From Fodinibacter sp963707895 (lineage in GTDB: Bacteria; Actinomycetota; Actinomycetes; Actinomycetales; Dermatophilaceae), in NCBI GenBank assembly GCA_963707895.1, contig CAVPRS010000005.1, positions 1-64,000 of the forward strand: 64,000 nucleotides of DNA. Direction: 5' to 3'. Made by a program: the position numbers and the translations under genes. Shown piece after piece: positions 56,212 to 64,000 of the stretch. The first letter of the stretch is position 1. Every line of letters begins with the position of its first letter. Below the pieces are notes generated by a model. That model was not told where the DNA came from and made no database searches. It saw nothing but the letters and a program-made list of their open reading frames with translations.

Positions 56212-59200
56212 TCAGCCGCTCGGCGTGGCGGTGGGCGACGGGGAGGCCGACGGGCTCGGCGACGGGCTCGGCGACGGTGCGGCCCCGGCGACCAGCTGTG
56301 GCGCGATCGCCTGGGCCCGCTTGATCGCCGCGTCGAGCCGCTTCTGGGCCGTGCCGTAGGCCGCGAAGTCGCCGGCCTTGAGCGCGTCCTGGCCCGCCTG
56401 GTAGGCGTCCTGGATCTCGGTGAGGGCTTCGGTGAGCTGGGCTGCCGCAGTCGTCCCCGGGCCGCCCGTTCCACCTGGCTCGGTGGGCTCGTCGGTGCCG
56501 CCACCCTCGCCGAACAGCCCGCTCACGGCCTGTCCGAGGGTGTCGCCCCAGGCCACGGTGTTGCCGTAGACCGTGGCGACCGCCTTGTTCTGCGGGAACG
56601 ACCCCGATCCGGAGGATGCCTGGACGTAGAGCGGCTGCACGTAGAACATCCGCCCCTCGAGGGGGAAGGACAGCAGGTTCCCGAACGTCAGCGTCTTGCC
56701 ACCCGTGGAGTTCTGGGTGATGTACTGCGCCAGCGACAGCTGCTCGGCCTCGTTCTGCGAGCGCTCCGGGGAGTTCTTGATCTGGTTGAGCACCTGCCCG
56801 GGCCCGGCGGGGGTCGCCGAGCCGTACTCGAGCAGCCGCAGCAGGCCGTAGTCCGCCGCCGGGGTGCCGGCCTGGTTGCCGGCATCGGCGTCGACGGCCA
56901 GCAGCCCGCGCAGGATCTCGCGGCCGCCCTCGCCGTTGGTGGTCGCCGGAACGAAGGGAGAGGTGATCGAGAAGGCCGCCTCGGTCTCGCCGGGCATCGC
57001 GATCGACTGGAACACCGGCGGCTGGTCCTGGGCGCTCGACGACGGGTCACGCGGGACGCGCCACTTGTCGGAACCGGAGTAGAAGTCGCCGGGGTTGGTG
57101 ACGTGGTACTCGGTGAGCAGCTCGCGCTGCACCTTGAGCAGGTCCTGCGGGTAGCGGATGTGCGCCATCAGGTCGCCGGAGATCTCCGAGATCGGCCGCA
57201 CCGAACCGGGGAACGCCTTGCCCCACGCCTTGAGCATCGGGTCCTTGGTGTCCCACCCGTAGAGCTTCACCGCACCGGTGTAGGCGTCGACGGTGGCCTT
57301 GACGGCGTTGCGCACGTAGTTGACCTGGCCGGTGCCGACCGTGACGACGTTGGACCGCGCGGCGACCGAGTCGGAGGTGGCCTCCGCGAGCTCGATCAGC
57401 CGGCTGTTGGGGTAGCTGGCCGAGGTGGTGAACCCGTCGACGATCCACTGCACGCGGCCCTGGACCACGGCGGGGTAGACGTTGCCGTCCAGGTGCAGCC
57501 ACGGGGCCACCCGCTCGACCCGCTCGGTCGGCGTGCGGTGGTCGAGGATGCGGGAGTCGCCGTTGACGGCATCCGAGAGGAGGAAGTTGGCCTCGCGGTA
57601 CTTGATCGCGTAGGCGAGCCGTCGGAACGCGGAGCCGATCGGCACACCGCCGCTGCCCTCGTAGGTGTTGTGCACGGCGACGTCACCCTCGCCACCGGCG
57701 GGGTAGTCGAACTCGCGCGGCGCGGCCTCGGGCTCGGCACCGACGACGGAGTAGGCCGGGGAGAGCTCGCCGAAGTACATCCGCGGCTCGTACTTGCCGA
57801 CCGCGCTGAGGCCGCCACCCTCGAAGAACACCGGGTCGCCCTCGGTGGTGCGCTGGTTGCCGTAGGCCGCGTAGAAGCCGTACCCGTGCGTGTAGACGGT
57901 GTGGTCGTTGAGCCAGTTGCGCTGGTTGTCGGGCAGCCCCTGGAGGTTGATCTCGCGCACCGCCACGACGGCGTCGCGGGTCTGCTTGTCGATCGTGTAG
58001 CGGTCGACGTCGAGGGTGTCGGGGAACGCGTAGTAGTCGCGCTGGGCCTGCAGCTGGCGGAACGTGGGGGCGACGACGTTGGGGTCGATGATGCGCACAC
58101 CGGGGATGTCGTTGGCGGCGGCGCGCAGGACGGCCTTGTTCTCGGTCTCGGCGGGGGTCGGGTTCTGGATGCGCTTGACCCGGTCCAGGCCGAACGCCGC
58201 CCGCGTGGCGTCGATGTTGCGCTCGATGTACTTCGCCTCGAGGGACTTCTGCGAGGGGTTGACCTTGAGCGACTGGATCAGGGCCGGGTAGATGCCGCCC
58301 ACGACGACGGCGGTGACGACGAGCAGGGCCACGCCGGTGATCGGCAGCCGCCAGCTGCGGCTCCAGATCGCGGCGAGGAAGAAGCCGGCGCACATGACCG
58401 CGGCGACCGCGAGGATCGCCTTGGTGGGCAGCACGGCGTGGTCGTCGGTGTAGGTGATGCCGGTGAGCAGCGAGCCCTTCTGGGTCGCCAGCGAGTAGCG
58501 GTCGAGCCAGTAGGACGCGGCGCGGGTGAGGGCGATGAGCGCACCGAGGATGCCGAGGTGCACGAAGGCGGCCCGCGTGGTGGGCCCGCGGCCGGGCAGC
58601 TGGAGCCCGCCGTAGACGTAGTGGGTGAAGGCGGCGGCGACGAACGCCAGCACGAGCACGACGGTGACGAAGCTGACGACGAACCGCAGCCAGGGGAGGG
58701 TGAAGACGAAGAAGCCCACGTCGAGGCCGAACTGGGGGTCCTTGACGCCGAAGGGCTCGCGGTTGACCCAGAGCAGGAAGGTGCGCCAGGCGCCCATCGA
58801 CCCGGAGCCCGCGAGCAGCCCGAGCACGATCGGCACGACCCAGACGGCCAGGCGGCGCAGCGGCTCGATGGCCTGGCGGTACTGCTCGAGCACCTGCTGG
58901 GCGGGCGTGACCGGGATGTACAGGGGGCGGGAACGGTAGGCGAGGACCAGGCTGGAGGCCACCGCCCCGCCGGTGAGCAGACCCGCGATGACGAAGATGC
59001 CGACCTTGGTCGTGAGCTCCTTGACGAAGACCTCGACGAAGCCGACCGACTGGTACCACCACACGTCGGTGAGCACGTCGGCGACGATGCCGCCGATGAC
59101 GACGACGGCCAGCATGACCAGGAGCGTGGTGCCCAGCGGGCCGCGCCGCCGGCGACCGGTGGGTCGCGGCTGGCCCCCGCCCCCGCCGTTTGGCCCCTCG

Positions 59201-59259
59201 GGGCGCGCCGAACCGTCACCCGGGCCCGTGGGCCCGTCGAACCACTCCGAGCGACTCAC
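56212..59259 (-). CDS. UPF0182 family membrane protein
   Basis: A 1,015-residue protein conserved in actinobacteria, function unknown. A Gly/Pro-rich cytoplasmic N-terminus (GPNGGGGGQPRPTGRRRRG) leads to seven membrane helices in residues 43-330. A long extracytoplasmic region (about 600 residues) follows, with LQGLPDNQRNWLNDHTVYTH, RMYFGELSPAYSVVGAEPEA and TFGNLLSFPLEGRMFYVQPL. A coiled helix (LTEIQDAYQAGQDALKAGDF) and a Pro/Ser repeat tail (PSPSPSPSPSASPSP) end it. The family order is complete. A single gene preceded by tRNA on the same strand. Confidence 0.95.
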   Translation of the reverse strand: MSRSEWFDGPTGPGDGSARPEGPNGGGGGQPRPTGRRRRGPLGTTLLVMLAVVVIGGIVADVLTDVWWYQSVGFVEVFVKELTTKVGIFVIAGLLTGGAVASSLVLAYRSRPLYIPVTPAQQVLEQYRQAIEPLRRLAVWVVPIVLGLLAGSGSMGAWRTFLLWVNREPFGVKDPQFGLDVGFFVFTLPWLRFVVSFVTVVLVLAFVAAAFTHYVYGGLQLPGRGPTTRAAFVHLGILGALIALTRAASYWLDRYSLATQKGSLLTGITYTDDHAVLPTKAILAVAAVMCAGFFLAAIWSRSWRLPITGVALLVVTAVVVGGIYPALIQSLKVNPSQKSLEAKYIERNIDATRAAFGLDRVKRIQNPTPAETENKAVLRAAANDIPGVRIIDPNVVAPTFRQLQAQRDYYAFPDTLDVDRYTIDKQTRDAVVAVREINLQGLPDNQRNWLNDHTVYTHGYGFYAAYGNQRTTEGDPVFFEGGGLSAVGKYEPRMYFGELSPAYSVVGAEPEAAPREFDYPAGGEGDVAVHNTYEGSGGVPIGSAFRRLAYAIKYREANFLLSDAVNGDSRILDHRTPTERVERVAPWLHLDGNVYPAVVQGRVQWIVDGFTTSASYPNSRLIELAEATSDSVAARSNVVTVGTGQVNYVRNAVKATVDAYTGAVKLYGWDTKDPMLKAWGKAFPGSVRPISEISGDLMAHIRYPQDLLKVQRELLTEYHVTNPGDFYSGSDKWRVPRDPSSSAQDQPPVFQSIAMPGETEAAFSITSPFVPATTNGEGGREILRGLLAVDADAGNQAGTPAADYGLLRLLEYGSATPAGPGQVLNQIKNSPERSQNEAEQLSLAQYITQNSTGGKTLTFGNLLSFPLEGRMFYVQPLYVQASSGSGSFPQNKAVATVYGNTVAWGDTLGQAVSGLFGEGGGTDEPTEPGGTGGPGTTAAAQLTEALTEIQDAYQAGQDALKAGDFAAYGTAQKRLDAAIKRAQAIAPQLVAGAAPSPSPSPSPSASPSPTATPSG

Positions 59260-59354
59260 TGATCTCCTCGTCCCGCCGTCGGGGGTGCCCCGTGTCGACC
59301 GTGGGCGAGCAATGTACCCCGGCCACCTGCGCGACCATCGGGCACCATGGTGCG

Positions 59355-59894
59355 GTGACCGACACCCCCCAGCCCGTGACCGACCCGCTCACCCTCGCCG
59401 CCCTCGACACCGAGCGGCACGTGGCCCGCTCCGGGTGGGACCAGCCGGTGCGCCTGTTCGCCCTCGTGCCGACCGAGGACCTGCTCGCCGCGGAACCCGG
59501 TCTCGCCGACGGGATGGCGGTGCACGACGCCGTCGCTGGTGCGCTGAGCGCCGTCGAGCAGGACGAGCTGCCCGAGGCCGAGGGCCTCGAGGACCTGCTC
59601 GCCCGGATCGCCTGGCCCGAGCAGGTGGCCGGGTGCGCCCTGGCCGTCGAGCGCATCGTGGTGCCGCCCGAGGCCGAGCGCGAGCTCCCCGACGACGACG
59701 CCGCGGCGCTGCGCGCGGTGGCCGAGCACCCCGGCCGCGCCGACGTGCGCCTGGTGGTGGCGGTGACCCGGGACGGCTCGGCCCGTTGCCTCCTGCGTCA
59801 GCGTGACCACGACAGCGACGACCGGGTCGCGCTCGGTGACGACATCGCGCCGGGCCTCGTGCACGCGCTGCGGGAGACCTTCAGCCCCGACTGA
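59355..59894 (+). CDS. PPA1309 family protein
   Basis: A 179-residue actinobacterial protein of unknown function. From the GTG at 59355 it runs DPLTLAALDTERHVARSGWD, QPVRLFALVPTEDLLAAEP, then IAWPEQVAGCALAVERIVVP, RADVRLVVAVTRDGSARCLL and the end HALRETFSPD, in the usual order. It is next to UPF0182 and YlbL, as in many relatives. There is no signal peptide. The stop is 3 bases from the ylbL stop, convergent. Confidence 0.9.
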   Translation: MTDTPQPVTDPLTLAALDTERHVARSGWDQPVRLFALVPTEDLLAAEPGLADGMAVHDAVAGALSAVEQDELPEAEGLEDLLARIAWPEQVAGCALAVERIVVPPEAERELPDDDAAALRAVAEHPGRADVRLVVAVTRDGSARCLLRQRDHDSDDRVALGDDIAPGLVHALRETFSPD

Positions 59895-59897
59895 GCG

Positions 59898-61061
59898 TCA
59901 GCCGCAGGTCGGCAGGTCGGCCGCCTTGCCGGTGCCGATGTCGCGCACGGCGGCGACGCCTTCGTCGAACGTCGCGACCTTGACCACCTGCAGGCCGTCG
60001 GGCACGTTGCCGACGACGTCGTCGCAGTTGTCGGCCGGGGCGAGGAAGTAGTCGGCCCCGGCGCGTCGGGCGCCGATCAGCTTCTGGCGGATGCCGCCGA
60101 TCGGGCCGACGACCGCCTTGTCGTCCATCGTCCCGGTGCCGGCGATGTTCTTGCCGCCGGTCAGCTCGCCGGGGGTCAGGGCGTCGTAGATGGCCAGGGA
60201 GAACATCAGCCCGGCCGACGGCCCCCCGACGTTGCCGGTGCGCAGGGTGACGTCGACCGGCAGGTCGTAGTCGAGCCGCAGGCCGACCCCCATGACGGTG
60301 CGCCCGCCGGAGTCGGCGGTCTTCGCGGTGACGGTCTGCTCCTTGCCGTCGCGGCGCACGACGACCGGGAAGGTGTCGCCGGGCCGGTGGCGCTGGACGG
60401 CCGCGCGCACGGCATCCGAGGTGGTGGCGGGGTCGCCGTCGACCGTGACGAGCACGTCGTCGGGCTGGAGGACGCCCTTGCTCGGGCTGCTGTCGGGCAC
60501 CGAGGCGATCACGATCATCTCGTCGACGGTGCGGCCCAGGGCGCGCAGCGCGGTCGCGGTGGCGACGCTCTGCGAGCCGGCCATCTCGGCGGCGCCCTCC
60601 TCCTGGGCGTCCTTCTCGCTCTGCTCGGGCGGGAAGATCTGGTCCTCGGGGACGATCTCCTGCGAGCCGCTGAGCCACGCCCCGGCGAGGTCGAAGACGG
60701 TGACCTTCACCCCGGGCCCACCGTCGACGCTCACCGTCGTGAAGTCGAGGGTCCCGCTCGTGGGGTAGGTCGTGGCGCCCTCGACGGAGAGCAGTGGCTT
60801 GCCGTCGACCTTCCCGAGGATGTTGGTGGCCGGCCCCGGCGACATGACGACGTAGGGCAGGCCGACGAAGGTCAGTGCCGCGGCGACGGCGATCGCGACG
60901 AAGGCGGCGGTGAGCAGTGCCGCCGGCAGCAGCCCGGGGCGGGTGGAGGGAACCGGTCGCCGGGCGGGCGGCTGCGCGTCGGAGCCTCCGGCGCCGCTTC
61001 CGCCGGCGTTGCCGCTTCCGCCGTCGCCGCCGGGGAGCAGGTCGTGGGTCGGCTGGGTCAC
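59898..61061 (-). CDS. YlbL-type PDZ and Lon-like (S16) protease, membrane anchored
   Basis: A 387-residue protein. A Gly-rich cytoplasmic N-terminus precedes one TM helix (LLPAALLTAAFVAIAVAAAL). Then come an external region, a PDZ domain (PSKGVLQPDDVLVTVDGDPA) and a C-terminal Lon-type serine-lysine protease: Ser in NVGGPSAGLMFSLAIYDALT and Lys in DDKAVVGPIGGIRQKLIGAR. It is called YlbL in Bacillus, where it affects the recovery from DNA damage. The GTG at 61061 overlaps the moaE stop (GTGA). The active site faces outward. Confidence 0.93.
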   Translation of the reverse strand: MTQPTHDLLPGGDGGSGNAGGSGAGGSDAQPPARRPVPSTRPGLLPAALLTAAFVAIAVAAALTFVGLPYVVMSPGPATNILGKVDGKPLLSVEGATTYPTSGTLDFTTVSVDGGPGVKVTVFDLAGAWLSGSQEIVPEDQIFPPEQSEKDAQEEGAAEMAGSQSVATATALRALGRTVDEMIVIASVPDSSPSKGVLQPDDVLVTVDGDPATTSDAVRAAVQRHRPGDTFPVVVRRDGKEQTVTAKTADSGGRTVMGVGLRLDYDLPVDVTLRTGNVGGPSAGLMFSLAIYDALTPGELTGGKNIAGTGTMDDKAVVGPIGGIRQKLIGARRAGADYFLAPADNCDDVVGNVPDGLQVVKVATFDEGVAAVRDIGTGKAADLPTCG

Positions 61062-61492
61062 GGCAGTCCCACCCACTCGGTGGACCCGTCACCCAGGCTC
61101 TGGTGCTTCCAGATCGGGGTGTCGGCCTTGAGGGTGTCGATGAGGTCGCGGCACGCGTCGAACGCCTGGCCGCGGTGCGGCGCGGCCGCCGCGACGACGA
61201 CGGCGAGGTCGCCGACCTTCAGGGCCCCGGTGCGGTGCACGGCGGCGACCCTCAGGGCCTGCGACCGGCCGAGGACGTCGTCGGCCGTGCGGCGCATGGT
61301 GTCGACGGCGCTCGGGTGGGCCTCGTAGTCGAGCGCGGTGACCGACTCGCCGTGGTCGTGGTCGCGCACGACCCCGACGAACAGGGCGATGCCGCCGCAG
61401 GCCGGGTGGCGGACGGCGTCGAGCACCTCGTCGACGGACAGCGCCTCGTCGCGCAGGGCGACGAGCGCGACCGCGTCGTGGTCGGTCGGCAA
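61058..61492 (-). CDS. moaE: Molybdopterin synthase catalytic subunit
   Basis: MoaE transfers sulfur from the MoaD thiocarboxylate to precursor Z for molybdopterin. The 144-residue protein shows GGIALFVGVVRDHDHGESVT, LDYEAHPSAVDTMRRT, RVAAVHRTGALKVGDLAVVV, APHRGQAFDACRDLIDTLKA and PIWKHQSLGDGSTEWVG, with the catalytic Lys regions present. TTG at 61492 follows a GAGGAG site; no in-frame ATG fits. MoaD is not in the window. It overlaps ylbL and is therefore coupled. Confidence 0.93.
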   Translation of the reverse strand: MPTDHDAVALVALRDEALSVDEVLDAVRHPACGGIALFVGVVRDHDHGESVTALDYEAHPSAVDTMRRTADDVLGRSQALRVAAVHRTGALKVGDLAVVVAAAAPHRGQAFDACRDLIDTLKADTPIWKHQSLGDGSTEWVGLP

Positions 61493-61590
61493 TGGGGCTC
61501 CTCGGTGACGGTCCGGCGGAACCTTCCGGGCCGGATCGTGGTTGGCTGTATCGAGACGACATCCTCTCACCCCCACGCGAGGAGACCGGC

Positions 61591-62985
61591 GTGACCGACC
61601 CCCAGCACGACGACGACGAGACACCGGGCCTGCCCCCGGAGATCGAGCAGCTGCTGCGCAACCTCACCGGCGGCGAGGTCGACCCCCAGATGGCCCAGAT
61701 GATGCAGGGCATGGGCCTGGACAAGGTCGACCCGCAGATGCTGGCGATGGTCATGGGTCAGGTGCAGGCGATGTTCTCGGCCCCCGAGAGCGACACCGCC
61801 GTCAACGCGGTGCTCGCCACCGACATCGCCCGCAAGACGGTCGCCGCGGAGGGTGACGAGCTCGCCAGCGCGGCCGACGGTCGCGCCGCGGCCGAGGCCG
61901 TGCAGGTCGCCGGCATGTGGCTCGACGCGGTCACCGACGTCACGAGCCCCGGCCTCACAGGGGTCGCCTGGAGCCGCGCCGAGTGGGTCGAGGCGACGAT
62001 GCCGGTGTGGACCGACCTCGTCGAGCCGGTCGCCGCCGGGGTCTCCGATGCCGTGGGCACTGCCCTCGAGGGTCAGCTCGGCCGGCTGGGTGAGCTCGGT
62101 GAGTCGGGGGAGCCTGGCGACCCGGGCATCCCCGGCCTTCCCGCGGGCATGCTCGACCAGGCCGGCCCGATGCTGCGCCGCATGCACGGCTCGATGTTCT
62201 CGATGCAGCTCGGGCAGGGCACCGGCACGCTCGCTCGCGAGGTGCTCACCGGGTGCGAGGTGTCGCTCCCGCTCGTGCCCGCTCCCACCGTCGTGCTGAT
62301 GCCGGCCGCGGTGCGCGAGTTCGCCGACGGCCTCGAGGTCGACGAGCCGCAGGCCCGGCTCTACCTCGCCGTGCGCGAGGTCGCCCGGGTGCGCCTGTTC
62401 GGCGCGGTGCCGTGGCTCGCCCCCGCCCTGCTCGCGGCGGTGCGTGACTACGCGGCCGACATCAGCATCGACACCTCGGCCATCGAGGAAGCGGTCGGGT
62501 CGATCGACCCGTCCGACCCCGAGGCGGTGCAGCAGGCGCTGCAGGGCCGGATGTTCGCGCCCGAGCCCTCCCCCGCCCAGCAGGCCGCGCTGGCCCGGCT
62601 CGAGACGCTGCTCGCCCTCGTCGAGGGCTGGGTCGACGTCGTCGCCGACCGCGCGACGCGCGCCCACCTGCCGCAGGCCGACGCGCTGGGCGAGGCCGTG
62701 CGGCGCCGTCGCGCCACGGGCGGACCCGCCGAGAAGGCGTTCGGTGCCCTCGTGGGGCTCGAGCTGCGGCCGCGCCGGCTGCGCGACGCGGCCAACCTGT
62801 TCGCGGCGCTCGAGGACGCCGGTGGCCCCACCGCCCGTGACGGCGCCTGGCGCCACCCCGACCTGGCGCCGAGCACCGCCGACCTCGACGACCCGCTGGG
62901 CTACGTCGAGCGCACGGCGCGCCCCCAGACCGACGAGATGGATGCCGCGCTCGACCGCCTGCTGAGCGGCGAGGACGACACGTGA
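61591..62985 (+). CDS. DUF2342 family (putative zinc-dependent metalloprotease)
   Basis: A 464-residue cytosolic protein. The N-terminal low-complexity region PQMAQMMQGMGLDKVDPQML precedes SPGLTGVAWSRAEWVEATMP and a Gly/Pro-rich linker (GESGEPGDPGIPGLPAGM). The hydrolase-like core contains VSLPLVPAPTVVLMPAAVRE, LAVREVARVRLFGAVPWLAP and EGWVDVVADRATRAHLPQAD. The position that often holds the zinc motif reads REVARVRL with no His, so catalysis is doubtful. The GTG start has a good GAGGAG site. Its stop overlaps the NUDIX start. Confidence 0.85.
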   Translation: MTDPQHDDDETPGLPPEIEQLLRNLTGGEVDPQMAQMMQGMGLDKVDPQMLAMVMGQVQAMFSAPESDTAVNAVLATDIARKTVAAEGDELASAADGRAAAEAVQVAGMWLDAVTDVTSPGLTGVAWSRAEWVEATMPVWTDLVEPVAAGVSDAVGTALEGQLGRLGELGESGEPGDPGIPGLPAGMLDQAGPMLRRMHGSMFSMQLGQGTGTLAREVLTGCEVSLPLVPAPTVVLMPAAVREFADGLEVDEPQARLYLAVREVARVRLFGAVPWLAPALLAAVRDYAADISIDTSAIEEAVGSIDPSDPEAVQQALQGRMFAPEPSPAQQAALARLETLLALVEGWVDVVADRATRAHLPQADALGEAVRRRRATGGPAEKAFGALVGLELRPRRLRDAANLFAALEDAGGPTARDGAWRHPDLAPSTADLDDPLGYVERTARPQTDEMDAALDRLLSGEDDT

Positions 62986-63608
62986 CGGATGCCGGGCTCG
63001 CCGGTTCCGGGCAGGCCACGGCGCCGCACCCACCCGACCCCGACGTGGTCACGGCCTACCGGCCGGTGTGGGCCGACGCACGGGCCGTGCTGGAGGGCTG
63101 GGACGCGCCCGACGCCGGCCAGGAGCGGCTGCGCCGCGACTACCTCGAGCACCTGGCCGCCCACGCCGACGGCGTCGCCAAGGCGGGCCCACCGGCGCAC
63201 CTCACGGCATCCTGCGTGGTGCTCGACGCCACCGGTCGTCAGGCGCTGCTCACCCTGCACCGGCGGGCGAACGCCTGGTTCCAGCTCGGCGGCCACCTCG
63301 AGCCGGGCGACGCGTCGCTGTGGGCGGCCGCGCGCCGTGAGGCCCGCGAGGAGTCCGGGATCGACGCGCTCGAGCCGCTGCCCCGCCCGGTGCAGCTCGA
63401 CCGGCACCGGCTCGTGGGGACGTTCGGCAGCTGCCGGGAGCACCTCGACGTGCGCTACGCGGCGGTGGCGCCGCCGGGCGTCGAGCCGCGGGTCAGCGCC
63501 GAGTCGCACGACGTGCGCTGGTGGCCGGTCGACGCGCTGCCCGAGGGCACCCGCACCGAGCTCGCGCCGCTGGTATCACTGGCGCGCGACGCCCTCGGTC
63601 TCGGCTGA
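62982..63608 (+). CDS. NUDIX hydrolase
   Basis: A 208-residue enzyme of the nucleoside diphosphate-linked hydrolase fold. The nudix box is GGHLEPGDASLWAAARREAR with EESGI following, where the usual first Glu is Asp and the spacing is as in the GHxEPGD subfamily. Other features are VVLDATGRQALLTLHRRANA and a C-terminal HDVRWWPVDALPEGTRTE. The substrate is unknown. It is coupled to the DUF2342 gene (GTGA). Its 3' end overlaps the end of the peptidase gene on the other strand by 33 bases. Confidence 0.92.
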   Translation: MTDAGLAGSGQATAPHPPDPDVVTAYRPVWADARAVLEGWDAPDAGQERLRRDYLEHLAAHADGVAKAGPPAHLTASCVVLDATGRQALLTLHRRANAWFQLGGHLEPGDASLWAAARREAREESGIDALEPLPRPVQLDRHRLVGTFGSCREHLDVRYAAVAPPGVEPRVSAESHDVRWWPVDALPEGTRTELAPLVSLARDALGLG

Positions 63609-64000
63609 CACGACGACCCCCTCGGCCTCGGCAGCGGTGGTCGCCTCGTCCGGTCCGCCGTCGACGGGGTCGTCGGCATCGTCCTGCGGCGGCAGCCCCT
63701 CGGCGTGCGCCAGCCCGTCGAGGAAGCCCCGGGCCCGCTCGAGGCGCGGGTAGGAGGCGAGCAGCCGCCAGAACGACGGTCCGTGTCCGGGCACGAGCAG
63801 GTGGGCCAGCTCGTGGAGCAGCACGTAGTCGAGCACGTGGTCGGGGACGTCGCGCAGCCGGTCGGACACCCGGATGGTGCCCTCGGCGGGCGTGCACGAG
63901 GCCCAGCGTCGGCCCATCGTCGAGACCCAGCGCACGCTGGTGGGGCGGGCGTGACCGCCGAGGTAGCGGCGCGACAGCTGGGCGGCCCTGGCCGTCAACG
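63576..64000 (-). CDS. M48 family/YgjP-like metallopeptidase, truncated at window edge
   Basis: The C-terminal part of a DUF45-type zinc metallopeptidase. SVRWVSTMGRRWASCTPAEG, RVSDRLRDVPDHVLDYVLLH and the zinc motif HELAHLLVPGHGPSFW (HExxH plus third His) are all present, followed by RLLASYPRLERARGFLDG. The last 40 residues are acidic and low in order. The N-terminal domain lies beyond base 64000, so the start shown is the window edge. Function unknown, predicted cytosolic. Confidence 0.9.
   Translation of the reverse strand, partial: LTARAAQLSRRYLGGHARPTSVRWVSTMGRRWASCTPAEGTIRVSDRLRDVPDHVLDYVLLHELAHLLVPGHGPSFWRLLASYPRLERARGFLDGLAHAEGLPPQDDADDPVDGGPDEATTAAEAEGVVVSAETEGVARQ

Noticed and set aside
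56131..59262. A 1,043-codon open frame antisense to the UPF0182 gene
   Set aside because: Same GC artefact. The leftward frame has membrane helices and all UPF0182 blocks; the antisense frame does not resemble any protein.

Overview
This is a 64 kb piece of a high-GC Gram-positive chromosome. Several linkages and proteins are typical of Actinomycetota, most likely order Micrococcales (an Intrasporangiaceae-like organism; the family is an inference). They include a fused multifunctional 2-oxoglutarate enzyme (kgd), a SigR/RsrA pair of the mycothiol type, the 24-residue ribosomal protein bL37, nickel superoxide dismutase with its protease, UPF0182, PPA1309, DUF6104 and DUF2342 proteins, and an actinobacterial initiator tRNA. 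There is no rRNA, IS element, prophage or CRISPR array.

Region 1 (1 to about 10.5 kb) is an accessory-looking stretch. It has visibly lower GC, short genes of scattered function (PIG-L deacetylase, DUF5990, a lipoprotein, two VOC proteins, a SigE-type sigma factor with a membrane partner, DUF1990, DUF1697), gene remnants and loose spacing. Region 2 (10.6-20.8 kb) moves into core chromosome: two CNNM/CBS proteins, an ABC exporter, kgd, DUF6104 and an SGNH hydrolase. Region 3 (20.8-27 kb) carries an alpha/beta hydrolase, an oxidoreductase, a methyltransferase and the four dTDP-rhamnose genes, split into divergent pairs (rmlD-rmlB leftward, rmlA-rmlC rightward). Region 4 (27.2-33.5 kb) has malic enzyme, a polar amino-acid ABC importer whose last cistron is the Ni-SOD maturation protease, then sodN and manA. 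Region 5 (33.5-42.1 kb) has a three-gene leftward unit (a 47-residue secreted peptide plus two membrane HD-domain proteins), bL37, sigR-rsrA, a hydrolase, an SRAP/YedK protein, DoxX, aroA and rsgA. Region 6 (42.1-48.2 kb) is a five-gene oligopeptide ABC importer with a hairpin between the binding-protein gene and the permeases. Region 7 (48.3-64 kb) holds hisN, ogt, a pair of M16 peptidase genes, ndh, a class II amidotransferase, a methyltransferase, tRNA-fMet, UPF0182, moaE-ylbL, DUF2342, NUDIX and a truncated M48-type peptidase.

Two points affect how the annotation should be read. First, at least 13 genes, several of them normally essential (kgd, aroA, rmlA, sigR, ndh), are each broken by one or two single-base indels, mostly +1 duplications in short runs. 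This pattern suggests sequencing or assembly error rather than real pseudogenes, so I annotate full-length genes and give the indel position. Second, the most novel-looking unit is the secreted mini-peptide directly upstream of two overlapping genes for membrane HD-domain proteins that lack the GYP motif (33516-36271).
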